A stretch of DNA of 64,000 bases from Panagrolaimus kolymaensis (Eukaryota; Nematoda; Chromadorea; Rhabditida; Panagrolaimidae), in the NCBI GenBank assembly GCA_028622995.1, contig JAJQJQ010000024.1:2356001-2420000 (forward strand), given 5' to 3'. The position numbers were made by a program, and so were the translations under genes. Shown here piece by piece: positions 45,715 to 58,600 of this stretch. The stretch's first letter is position 1; each line of letters starts with the position of its first letter. The notes under the pieces were generated by a model. The model was not told the DNA's origin and did no database searches. It was given only the letters and a program-made list of their open reading frames with translations.

Positions 45715-46451
45715 GTGTGTGTTTTCTTGTTGTTGTTATTGGTGAATAAAGTTGTAACAATGTTGATTGATTTAATGTATGTACATATTTGGTATTTGTG
45801 GATTTTAGAAGACATGAATTAGAGATATTCTGATTTACTGGAAGGCTTGTTTATCTTTGATAAAGTTGTTAGTAAACCATATTTGCTCGGATAAACTTTC
45901 TTTTCTCCGCCAAAAGTTGGTTAACAGTATTGCAATGTTCAAAAATGGCATTACCATATCGGAAACATAATTATCGATTAATCAAAGTCCTTAGATTCTC
46001 AAGTTCGATTAAACAAAAATCAGATTAAAAAATGAAATCAAGGTTCGATAATTCACATCTATTTCTCTGTTAAGCTGTCTGTTGAAGTAAAAAAAAATTA
46101 GGAGTAATTTAGGATTGTAATTCACCATAAAAAAAGAAAAGTAATAAAAGCATAGGTTCCTCAAACATTACGTTTTTTTGTTAATCCTTTAAACAGTGGT
46201 GTAAATTTACCAGCAGCAATTGTTTGAGCTAAAAAAAACTCTACCATTAATTCCAAAAATGGCAAACCTAATGGCTTTGAAGCAACTTTTCAAAATGGGG
46301 TTAACTTTTGCCACGAATGATTTCCATACGTGGCATACTGTAAAAGCTTTTTGCATTCGTTAGTTTGAAATTTTTCAACGTTTTTGTTGTTGCTTCATTC
46401 ATCTTTCTAAGCATTCACGTTTTTTATTCAATTACCGCTATCATCATCATC
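45715..46451. other. Intergenic with possible eroded exon
   Basis: About 740 bp. On the minus strand 46161-46289 is open for 42 codons and reads in balanced composition (VASKPLGLPFLELM, then AQTIAAGKFTPLFKGLTKKR) without a start codon; it may be a gene relic. No other signal. Confidence 0.3.
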
Positions 46452-47549
46452 ATGATTCGTGTTCACAAAAACACAACAAATTGTATGGATACTGCTGCAG
46501 ATTTTTCATCCGTCCTTGGTATGGTTGCTGATATGAAGGTATGTCTCTTTGGTAATGTTATGGGATTATAAAACAAAAAATTTTAGAAAAAAGAAAAGGA
46601 AATTGAAAGCTCAAAATCAAAACTTCCGCCACCTCCACCGCCTCCGAAGATTCCAAAGAAAGAACCATCATCATCAAATAATGCTCGTACGAACAGTGGT
46701 TATAGTCGTTATGATCAAGAAGTATTTCAAAATGATGAAGTTGATGAGTTTCAAATTCAAACTGGCATGTCACTTCATGGTATGTTGGTTTAGTTACTAA
46801 ATGCTTTAATCGACTAACTTGCTATGTTTTTAGATAATTCATTTGAACGGAAAGATGTCAACCCCTTTGCTTCATCAACAACTGGATCATTGAAACGTCC
46901 TTATCCTGATAGCAGTGTAAATGGTGGCACAAGCACTAATGTACCTGTAAGACGAACATCAAGAACACCAATTATTGTTATTCCAGCAAGTGAAAAAGCA
47001 TTGATTTCGATGTATAATGCTAGTGACATTTTACAGGTAAGTTAGTTCAGATAACAAATTTCAACTTATCTTTTAATATTTTAGGACTACAAATTCATTT
47101 CAACTGAAGATAAGAAACGTATCAATCACAAGCGTGAAAATGAATTTTTGATCCATCATCGAAAAGAAAATGGCCAAACTGTTCCTTATCGCATCGTCGA
47201 CAATCCTCTAAAATTAACTGCAGAAGAATGGACTCGAGTAGTTGCTGTTTTTGTTCAAGTTAGATACTTTGTTGCTCGATTTATTAATAGGTTGTCAACT
47301 TTTCAGGGTCCTGCATGGCAATTTAAAGGATGGAATTGGGGTGGAAATCCAACCACCATCTTCTCACATGTTTGTGCATTCCATTTGAAGTTTGAAGATG
47401 CTAAACTTGATGCAAATGTTGCTCAATGGTCCGTCGAAATTTTACAACTTTCAAAGCTTAAGAGGCATTTGGATAAAGCTATCTTTAATCGACTTTGGCA
47501 AAAGATTGAACACTTCATCATACGAAATAAGCCTGGACTTCGTTGTTAG
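46452..47549 (+). CDS. N-terminally truncated CDC73 paralogue
   Basis: Exons 46452-46538, 46587-46779, 46834-47036, 47085-47258 and 47307-47549 join in phase to 299 aa. It corresponds to the last five exons of cdc-73 plus part of exon 5, starting at an ATG just before [16 protein letters not shown], and ends in the complete Ras-like C-terminal domain ([50 protein letters not shown]). A PPPPPPP tract is unique to this copy. The N-terminal half is absent. All frames and splice sites are intact, so it could be expressed, perhaps as a competing C-domain protein; this is inference. Its fourth intron is almost identical to intron 8 of cdc-73 while other introns differ. Confidence 0.85.
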
Positions 47550-47834
47550 TAATAATCTGTTTCACATTGTAATTTTTTTGTTTTTGTTGTTGATTGATTT
47601 TATTGCTTATGTAATTGGATTTTTAAATAAACCTTCTCAAACATCCAATTGCTTGTTGATATTCCCTTCTTGGTTTTCTTAACCATCTTATTCTTGTAAC
47701 GAATGCATGCAATGCGGGACCTTTAAATAAAGCAATTTTCTTTTTTGCTCAGTTTGGTTGGAAAGATTTTACTTCGCTTTTTTTTGCAGATACATACTTA
47801 GTTTTTATCTTTGCTTGGTTTTTATTGTATCATC

Positions 47835-49726
47835 ATGGATGATGACTATAAAGATGATTTGCCATTATTTAACTGTGGTGAAGAAGCGATACTTTTTTAT
47901 GAACCTCGTGGAGTTCATATTATTCCAATTTATGCTTTAACTTTCATCGTTGATCTTCCCATTCGTCCTCCTGGTCAAACATTTAGTAATTGGGATATTC
48001 GAGAAAAAATCAAAACTTTTGCTCATCCTCATGAACTCAAAGATTTGAAGGTTATTGAATCATCGGATGAATATATCAAATTTACAACTCATGTCGCAAA
48101 TATTGATATTATGGATGAAGTAAGTTGTTTCCATTTTTGTTTATAAACTTTGTTTTACAATAATTTGTTTCAGATAATCACAATCTTGGATAATATAACT
48201 TTTCGTGCTCCTGGATTTGAAAGTGCTTTAAAAGTTACTGTTAGAGTTGGAGGTTATCCATTTCCAAAACCTGATGATTGGAAGAAACATTTTCGTGGAG
48301 GAAGATTAAGACAAGATGAACCTGGAATAAGGCCTGATACAGTTCATATTGCTGGTTTACCATATGAATGGTTTGCTGTAAGCTTTCTTTATCTTTGAGT
48401 TTTGGTCTTTATGGTTGTTTCTTCTTTTTAGCCAAATATTACTGATGATGTTACTTCAATAATGCTTGATATTATGAGCCAATATGGAAGAGTTCGACAA
48501 ATTGATATTCCACAAGAGGATCCATATCGAGGTGAAATGGAACCAGAAATATCTGGAATGAAGTTGCATTGGTTTGATGGAAGCTTTGTATGATTTTCTT
48601 CACTTTTTTATTACCATTATTACCGCCCATTTTTTAGTCACCTTTCTTTGAAATGTATGTTCAATATGAAGATTATGAAGGTTTTTATAATGCTATGACT
48701 AAAATGGGTGGTCATCAACTTGTTCGACGTGCTGCCAGTGGAATCTTAAGTGAATATCAATATACCATTGATTTTGATCGAAATCAACATCTTTCAAATA
48801 AGATCATCATCCAACGTGAACTTGCAAGACAATGTATTATTTATAGAAAGAAACACGAAGCTGAAGAAAGGCAAAAGAAAGTTATTGAAGAAGTGAAACA
48901 AAAGACTTTGGGAAAGATCGAAAAAGGTGTTATTGAAGCTACCGTTCGAACATGCTTGGAACAACAAGAGGTATGTTTTCTGAATTTTGATGGCTTTGGA
49001 AAGCATCCATGTTGTGTTTTTTAGTTATCTTTTTCACCATCTGAAATTTTTAGAAGCAAAAAGGATATGATGAAGAATACCTCAGAAAGAAATTGAAGGA
49101 CAGAAAACGAGCAGCTACGATAGCAAGAATCAAGGAATCTGAAAACCTCTTAAAATTTCTTCTTGTTGATGAAGTGATACGAATGGAATGGGAAAAGGAT
49201 CAAAAGAAAAGACCAACTGATAGAGTTCGTGAATATGTAAAAGCTAATAAACTTCCAGGCGAAAAAACATTACGTGAAAAGCTGATGAAAAAGCGTGAAC
49301 TTGAAATGCGATCGGAAGTTTGTTGTTATTTTCTTCGATTTCTCCTTCTTTCCTTACATAGCTCGTTTTTAGGTTGTTCGAAAGAAGTTTGATAATGCAA
49401 ATGGAAATTTCAAATCAAAACCTATTGCTCCAGAAGATTTAGCTTTAGCTGAAGCCCTTGATCGTGATCTCACTCAATCTCAATACGATGTCCATCGACA
49501 AAGACAACGAATGTACAAAGAAATGAAAGAAAGACGAGATAAACTTTTGAGAGATACCGATCATCGACTTCAAAGATTTCGTTCAAAGTTTAAAGAAGAT
49601 TCGGTATTTGATCGAACAAAGATTGTTGCACCTGAAGTTAAATCGATTACCATCAATATCAAAACAAAATCAATAGAAGAAATGATGGAAAAGAGCAACA
49701 AAGCTGCTGCTGCTTCAAGAATGTGA
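47835..49726 (+). CDS. AKAP17A/XE7-type splicing regulator
   Basis: Exons 47835-48119, 48174-48377, 48432-48587, 48638-48970, 49054-49317 and 49373-49726 join in phase to 531 aa. Hallmarks of A-kinase anchor protein 17A are present in order: LPIRPPGQTFSNWDIREKI, RPDTVHIAGLPYEWFA, YGRVRQIDIPQEDPYRGEM, FEMYVQYEDYEGFYNAM and a long basic/acidic helical C-terminal half (KKHEAEERQKKVIEEVKQK). In vertebrates this protein sits in splicing speckles, influences alternative splicing and anchors protein kinase A. The end contains IEEMMEKSNKAA, an amphipathic stretch that might bind PKA regulatory subunit; this is inference. The start lies about 45 bp after TTTTTTTTGCAG, a likely trans-splice acceptor, 286 bp from the truncated CDC73 gene. 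Confidence 0.88.
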
Positions 49727-50889
49727 AATGGATTTCTCTTATTATTCTCCAACAATGATATCTTTATTATTTGATTATTGTTTGTTTAAAATATGTATGC
49801 AATTATAATAAATACGGGTTTTTTTTTGTTGTTATTGTAAATTGTGTAACGGTTTTATTTACATGAAAACAAAGTTCAAAGATAAAAAGAGATAATAAAA
49901 TTTACAGGGAAAAAAACATACATAAACCAACAATGTTACACTTCATTGTGTATGCTTATTTATTTGGACTTTAATATCAATCGTTACCGACCAACTTTGA
50001 CCCACGATAATGATAATATCGTGGTTGAGGTACTTCATTCAAACCTTCACACCTTAGCAACTATTGAAGCTTGCTTTCAATTTTACAAAACTTTAAACAA
50101 ACGATTCCAAGACAATTCAAAGTGCCGAAAGATGGAACCTTATAAATTCAAGCTTATCATTTGACTAAATTTTGAAACAAGGAGATTGATCTTCAAGAAA
50201 TGCAAGTTTATGTATTTCATGATTGCTTATTTGCCATTGTTGTTGCCTTGTTCATTTTTGGTTTTATCTTCCAATCAAATCCTCTATGTTCATAGTCTGC
50301 CTTGCCTATATGCTCATTTTTTAAAAACGGTTTACTCCACAAATTGTTCCCAATTATTCTATCATGTCCTCCTTCTGCTCATCTTCCATCTCCATCGCTT
50401 TTATTTTTATTACACTATTTTTTCGCTCGCTCCAAAATACATATATTTGCTTTTTTTCAAATTTTCAAAATTTTCTTTCCAGCTTTTCTTTCTTGGTGAC
50501 AGCCGTCGTGGTTGTTTTTGTTCGTCGTTCATCATCAATTCGAATAAATAAAACGAAAGTAAACCTCCATCCTTCATGAAAAAAAAGAAATAAAGGCAGA
50601 CGAAAGAATAATAATAAGTACGCACAAAAAAAATGTGTGCGTCGTCCATTTTTTTTTGTTGTTGGTGAAACACAAAAAAAGCATTCATTTGCACGCAGAT
50701 TTCAAATGTGCGCCTTTTCCTTCCCTGATCAAGACCAAAACATACTGTAGCTTTGGCTGCGTTGCGTTGCATTGCACAATTTTTTTCTTGCTCACTCACT
50801 CTTCAAAAATAAAGGCTCTTTTCAAGCCGAAGAAATTCATTTGTTGCTTTTTTTGCTGAATATTTTCAACTTTTTGTTTATCTTTAATC
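49727..50889. other. Intergenic region before rpl-12
   Basis: About 1.2 kb. AATAAATA near 49808 ends the AKAP17A-type gene. Apart from the frame at 49952-50164, nothing is supported; long frames on both strands near 50200-50850 are T/A-homopolymer driven. Confidence 0.4.
49952..50164 (+). CDS. Small ORF of unknown status
   Basis: A 70-codon frame from ATG to TGA with protein-like composition (NNIVVEVLHSNLHTLATIEA-type content, CFQFYKTLNKRF) and no homopolymer bias. It is not flanked by clear splice sites. The perfect inverted repeat CCACGATA/TATCGTGG at about 50002-50024 lies inside it. It may be a short gene or the relic of one; family not recognised. Confidence 0.25.
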   Translation: MLIYLDFNINRYRPTLTHDNDNIVVEVLHSNLHTLATIEACFQFYKTLNKRFQDNSKCRKMEPYKFKLII

Positions 50890-51804
<915 letters not shown>

Positions 51805-52687
51805 ATCTCTTCTTATTTTGTTTTTTTATTGTTGTTTGCGTACGAGTTTTTAACATAAATTTGTTAACTTTTTATATTTGTCTCTATTGTTCACAAAGGT
51901 TTCAAGTGATTATAACTGTATAATATTCTTTACACATTATTAAATCCGTTTATTTAAAAACAACCTTGGTTTCAAACACAAATAATATAGGCTCAATAAC
52001 AGCTATGATGATAGGATGATAACATGCTCAACTTTTTCCTTTTTTGAATGTTTTCGGATAAGAAGAACCATTGAGACTAAGGATACATAAAAAAAGCCTC
52101 ATATAATAAAAGAGCGACTATTAAATAATTGCCCGTAATGATTATGCATACAAATAAAATAAAGGATTCAAAAGAACATACACATTGCTCAAATATATAT
52201 TGAAACGGTAAATGATAGCTAAACAACAGATGAATGGATACGTTTTTTGAAGAAATAAAAGTGAGAGAGATAAAACAATAAATGTACACAAGTTTTTTGT
52301 TTGGTTGAAAGGTCCAACAACATCAAGACTGACCACATTGAAGGAGAAAGCTTTTGTTTCTTTGTTTTTTTTGTTTGTTTCACATTCATGGGATTGATTG
52401 ATTGATTATCAAAAAAGAATACATAGGTATACTAAAAGCTAAGTGAGGTGGAGAAGAATATGAAGAAGATATACAAAAGATAATAATAAACACATTGGTC
52501 ACTGGGATATTTTTATATTATTATAAAACAAAAATGAGAGATAAGGATGGAGAAGAAGATGCATATACAAATTGGTTAAGATGAAAAAGAAAAAATGAAG
52601 CAGCGACCTGCGCTGAACGAAAAAAGCCTTTAAATATGCTTTTTTGTTTCTTTCCAACAACCTGCATGTGTGATCATTTGATCTTAT
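51805..52687. other. Convergent intergenic region
   Basis: About 880 bp between rpl-12 and the 3' end of the crm-1-like gene; no gene or structure is recognised. Confidence 0.4.
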
Positions 52688-55600
52688 TTAAACAATGTCA
52701 CCATCACCAGCATTATTATTATTTGTTGTTGTAATTCGAGGTTGCAGTTGTTGCGATGATGTTAAAGGCATAGTTTCTGAATGACCACTATGTTCTGATG
52801 AACAACAATTTGTTGATGCAGCGGTACTGGATTCCGAACTAAAAAAATATGGCCAATGAAATGTTATTTATGTTTTTAGTAACGCCAACAACAACAACTT
52901 ACTGATTACTAAGCAATGACATATTTGCACTTTCTGATTCCGATGCATTACGATGTTTGGATATATTGGTTTTGGATGAAGATGGAGGAGGAAGGGCTGA
53001 AGGATGGCCACCTTTTGTAGCAAGGCGCTAAAGAAATTTTTTTTATGGGATTAATTAATTTTTGAAAAAAAGCAAAGATGTTAAATGTTTTTTACATTTC
53101 TTCGACGTCGAACGGTTGTAAAAATAATTCCAAATATTGCTGTAAGTAAACCAATTACAGCGATAAGTAAAAATAAGAAAAGTATGATATTATTGTAACT
53201 TCCATCTGGTTTTGTATAATGTTCATCACCTTCTCGATATTCATTTAATGGAGTGCTATGATCTGAAAATGAGATGATCATCATAATATTGATTTATGGA
53301 TTTTCTTTAATGAAGCTTTATGAAGGATTAAAATTAGGCAAATTTGAGAGTAGCAAAGTTTTTTTTTAAATTAATTAACAATGTTTTTTGAAAGAAAAAA
53401 AAGATTAGTGGCATCAATTTAGTTGTTGGTTTTTGACATCGGCGAAGTTTTGAAGCAGCTTTGTTGAAAATTTCTCTAACTTTTTTTATCTTTCAAATGT
53501 TAGTCGTCAATCCATTAAAATTTAATTTTTTGTGCAAAAATGTAAATGTGTATTAAAAATAAGCAACAACAACAACAAACCTTTACAAATGGGACAACAA
53601 TGGCCTTCAATATGCTCGAAAATTATTTCACATTGAGGACATTGAAGGGTGATGCATTCTAATAGGCCTCCATTACGGCAAGTACAGTTTCGACAATCAG
53701 ATGCTCGAAATTCTTCATTTACCGTATACGTGTGATTATTATATGTGCAAAGGGCTTCAGCTTGAAGTGAATCTGGAAGTTAATAAGAAATATGGAAATA
53801 GTTTGAAGAAGAAGAAAATGGGGGTTTTTTTTTGGTTTTATTTTTGAAGAATTTTTTTAAATTTAGTAATTTTGGGTTTCATTAATAGTGAATGAGGAAA
53901 GAGGCAAACTTGGAGGGTTTTTAAGCTTTAGGTCAGGAAATAGCTGAAGCTTTATAAAACTATTGTTTGTGAAATCACTGAATTTGTTGTTAGCTACCGT
54001 AATTTTTTTTTTGGCATAGTAAAGGTTGCTTTTGGATTGGGTTCAAGAGTATTTTGGCAAATCATTTTTATGTAATACGAACCTGAACAAACAGGACAAC
54101 ATCGACCTTTAATCATTAAAGGTCGGCCTTGACAATCATTTTCATCTGTTGCACATTGTTCAATAAAGCACAAAGGTTTACCATTACCTTCACCATTTTC
54201 AGATGAGCATCGACATGAAGTGCATTCATCCACTCTCCATTCATCTCCATTTTGATGAGTTATACCATGTTCATCCGTGCAAAAATGGTTAATACTACTC
54301 ATTTCTTGACTATTACTACTAATAATCATTGTGGAATTATTATTATTATCAATAATTTCTGGGAGAGAGCATTTTGAACAACATTGATTTTCTTCATCTT
54401 TAATTGGATTAGAACATGGTGTAGGAGGGCATTGAGTTGCAGTACATAAAACATGTCCAACTCGACATGTGCAACTAACACAATCCGCTAAATTCCATGT
54501 TTCTCCATCAACATATAATCTTCCATCCCCAGGTGAATGGCATACAGTTTGTCCATGTTTTGAAAGAGATGAACTCGAAGTATTGGAATTTGCAGATGAA
54601 GACAAAGAAGAAATACACGAAGGACAACATTCACCTTTAATAATTTTCCATTGATTATATGGACAATCTTTGGGTCGAGTAGGGCATGAAATAAGTGAAC
54701 AAAATTCAGTTGAATGTTGACAAAAGCATTGTCGACAATTTCCATCCGTCCACCATTCACCACTATCACGTTCAACAAGTTTATCTCCATCAATCACGGA
54801 TATGCATGAATCAGCACGTTGTTGGATTTCTTTTTCTGGGATTTGTAATCGAGCATCTATCTTGCTTCGAGCTAAAGTTATATAGGAAATTTAGTAAATA
54901 TTAGAGGGAGATTTCGAGGAAAGCTTTTTTTTGATCTTTGTATGCTTTATTAGTTATTTTTTTGAGACAAAAAAATGCTTTAAAAACTGCAAAATCTCGT
55001 CATTTGTTTAAAACATGCACCATTTTTTTTGGTTTGAATGAAATATGCCTTACCTCGACATTTACAAACTGGGCATCCAAGTGAATTGGTTTCAAATCCA
55101 TATAAGCAATGTTTAAAACAAGTATCAATGGGAGGACATTTTGCACATTTGCATACCGCACATCCACGTTGATCTCTGCGATACCCATGAGCGCAGTGTC
55201 TGAAAAAATTAATTTTGTTGTTATATTTAATTTTGTTAAAAATTAGAATTAAGGCGCTTCTTCAAATTGTATAAATTTGAAATAAATAGTTTTTTGTCAT
55301 TGGAGCGAAAAAGAAAGCTTACTTATCACAATTATTTTCATTTAATTCTTCACATTGTTGATTATCATCATATGAAGAAAGAATAGTGGGTTCAAAACTT
55401 TCAGCACATTTACATTGAAAACACCCAAATGGAGTTTTTTGTAAACCATTTTCACATCTCAATGGACAATGCTCTAATGATGGACAACTAATAGGTGATT
55501 CAATTATTGTTGGAGCATCACAAACTGGACAACATTCACCTTCAACTTTTCGAGGATTTATACAATCTGTTTTACATATCGGCGTTATGCATGTTGTAGT

Positions 55601-58600
55601 AAAATTTAAATTACATGTACAATTTGTGCATTCATCTTTTTGCCAATTTTCATTTAATTCTCGTTTACCATTTGAATCATCCATACATCCCACGCATACA
55701 GGACAACATTCATCTGATTTATGTCCAATAAAACATTTACCTGAAATTTATGAAATAAAAAATTATTTTAAGAAAATATTGTATTTTTTGGGATTAAAAA
55801 AAGGCAAATAAATTTCTTTGGTGATAATCAAATCCAAAAAATTAACCTTGGAAATTTAAAAAAAAGATAAAACAACTGCTTTAAAATTTGAGCCAAATTA
55901 AAAAATAAACCTTTCTGCGGCTTCGCTAATAATTATGAAATTAATAAAAGTTCCTTCCCCATTATTTGATTTTCTCTTACCTTTTTGAAGCATTTCAAAG
56001 TCTAATCCGTCTCGAAAAAAATAACAGTAATGTCGTCCTAATTTTTTGGGTTTTCATTTAGGAATTAATGAAATCTTTTGTTTCTGGTTTCTATGTTTAC
56101 AGTGTGTCTCAAAAAAAAGAAGAAGTGAATATGCCTTGGATCTCGAATGCTATTCAAGAGAGGCTTTCAAGATTTTTGTAGAAATTACAAACTTCTTTTT
56201 TTGAAGATTGATTTATTTTTTCGGAAGCTAAAAAGCTTTTAAAATGGTTTCCAAAATAAGCTTTTTTAATTTAATATAAAATTTAAAAAATTTGTGTGCT
56301 AAGTTTTGAAAAAATATATGAAAATTAATTTTTACTGAATATTTTTTGTTTTATAAAATAGCCTTTTAAAACACGCGCGTTACTAACCTTTTGCAATATT
56401 AGGACATTGCATTTGTTTACATTTAATTACGCCATTATGACATTCGCAAGTTTCACATGGAGAACGTAAAAATTTATCTCCTTCCGTGTAAGTTTTATTC
56501 GAATGTGGATCAAAACATTTTAATGTTCTTCTTGCAATGGCACCTTCGATAGTATTTTCTGTTTTTGATACACATTTAAATATATCACAACAATTTCCTG
56601 GGATTCCATCGCCCTTTTTAGTTATAATTGGATGATGAGTATTTGAAGGGCATTGAACGGGCGTACATAAACCGGGTTTGCATCGGCAATCGGGTTGGAT
56701 GGGGCAACATGAACCATCGGGAACATAACTTAATGGTCGAAAGCTATCTTCTGGGCATTCATCATTATTTAAAAATTCATTAAAATCTTCACAAATTATT
56801 GATGCACAATCTTTTGCTAAAAAAAGAAAGAAAAGCTTTAGAAAATCCGAATAAATTTTCGTTTCTTTAAATAATTTAAAAAATTTTCATTTAACCAAAA
56901 TAAATCAAAAAATCAAAAAAGCTTTGGTGGTAAATGGAAAAAAAACCTTTTTAAAATTTTTTGTTATTTTTTATCTTTGTTTTTGTATTTTGAATTAATT
57001 TGTTCCGTTGCTTTGCCTTTTTAAAGGCACTCCTCATTTTGCCTTTCATTTTTCTTGATTAAAACCAAAAACAAAAATTATAGAACGGGGTTTTTCCGAA
57101 AATATTTAATTCAAATTTTAATTTTTTTTTGTTATTTTTTGGCGTCAAAAAATTTTAAAATATTGTTTATTTTCTTTCATTTTCTGAATCCCAAAGCTTT
57201 ATAGTAAAATTTATTATACAATATTTTTTACCTGGTGGACGACATTCATATTCATCACAACATTGCCCGGGATTACCATTACCATCTTTAATTAAAACTC
57301 GTTCAAACCCAATTAAACATTTTCCTTGAGAATTAAAACATTTATTTGGATCACATATGCATGCGCCTTTCATCGGGCAACATTCATCATCAGATTTAGT
57401 TGGAATTTCTAATTTTGAATCTGGTGGACATTTAGGTTGAAACACTACTTCACATTTAGCTTTTAAACATGGTTCAGGCCATTTAACTACAAAAACAAAA
57501 AAGTAATAATAATAATTATATTTAAATTTATTTTTCTTTGATTGTTTTTCATTTTTTTTTAAAGTTTTGTCCCTCAAAAATAATATTTTTTCAAAAAACT
57601 TTTTTGCTCCATTTTTTTTTTCTTTTTTTAATGATTCATCAACTTTACTTCTTGCAAGATTTTTTCATTTATATTTTTGCACAATAAATTAAAATTAGAA
57701 TCAAAAAATCCTCAAGGAGAAGAAAAAATTAAAGAAAAAGAAAACCCGAAAGTCCATTTCATCGACGACATCGACGACTCCGCCGACGACGATGACAACG
57801 TCAATAAAAAAGAAACTTTTTTTTCTGTGTTTTTGTTGAAGGCGACAATCTGGCGCCAATATATATTTTTTTTTGCATTTTTCCCCACACAAAAAAACTT
57901 AACTTTTTTGTTTAGTTTGTGGAGTTCCTTTGTACTTTTCTATCCTCTCTTGTCTTTTTTCCAACAACAGTTTTTTTTCTTCTTCATTAACCTCTTCAAC
58001 AATCAAGAAAAAAAAACTCTTTTACTCACAAAAAAAACTTTTTCTTTGTCCCTCAAAAAAATATTTTCAAGCAAAAAAAGCAGACGACGATGGAAGAAGA
58101 AAAAAGACGAAGACCAAAGGCAAGGAGTACATAGTAAGTAAGTATAGGTAAAGCTATAAACCATTTTTTTTTCATTCTCTTGCTTGCTGGCTTCATAAGT
58201 TTTTTTTTGTTTTCAGTTAAAAGGATCAGATTTCGAAGAAATAATAGAAAATAAATAAATAAAGAGTTTTATTTTTTATTTTTGGTGAACAAAGAAAGAA
58301 AAAATATTTACTCAAGGATTCCCACTTTATTTTCATGCGCGCGCGCTTAACAAAAAGAGAGAGTTAAAAAATAAAATGTTTGCATAAAAAATTTTTTCTT
58401 TCATTTTTTCTCTCTCAGATGCAACAGTAGCAAAGGTAAAAAAAAATTACATACATACATCTTCGGTTTTTCATCAGGAAATATTGTTTAATTGTAAATT
58501 GATCTTTATTTTTACTTACGTAATAAAACGAAGAAGAAAAAAAAGAAGTTATTTTTGTAAACATAGAATTTAATTTTTGTGGTTGCAAGCTTGCTTTACT

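Noticed and set aside
46365..46451. Signal-peptide extension of the truncated CDC73 copy
   Set aside because: The hydrophobic extension starts at TTG, not ATG; the first ATG giving homology is 46452.
46452..49726. Operon of the CDC73 copy with the AKAP17A-type gene
   Set aside because: Spacing of 286 bp is longer than the usual ~100 bp, and trans-splicing type cannot be read from genomic sequence; left undecided but not called.
57677..58141. 154-codon plus-strand frame in the crm-1 intron
   Set aside because: It begins at a non-ATG codon, is dominated by K/F/S homopolymer translations and has no splice or domain support.
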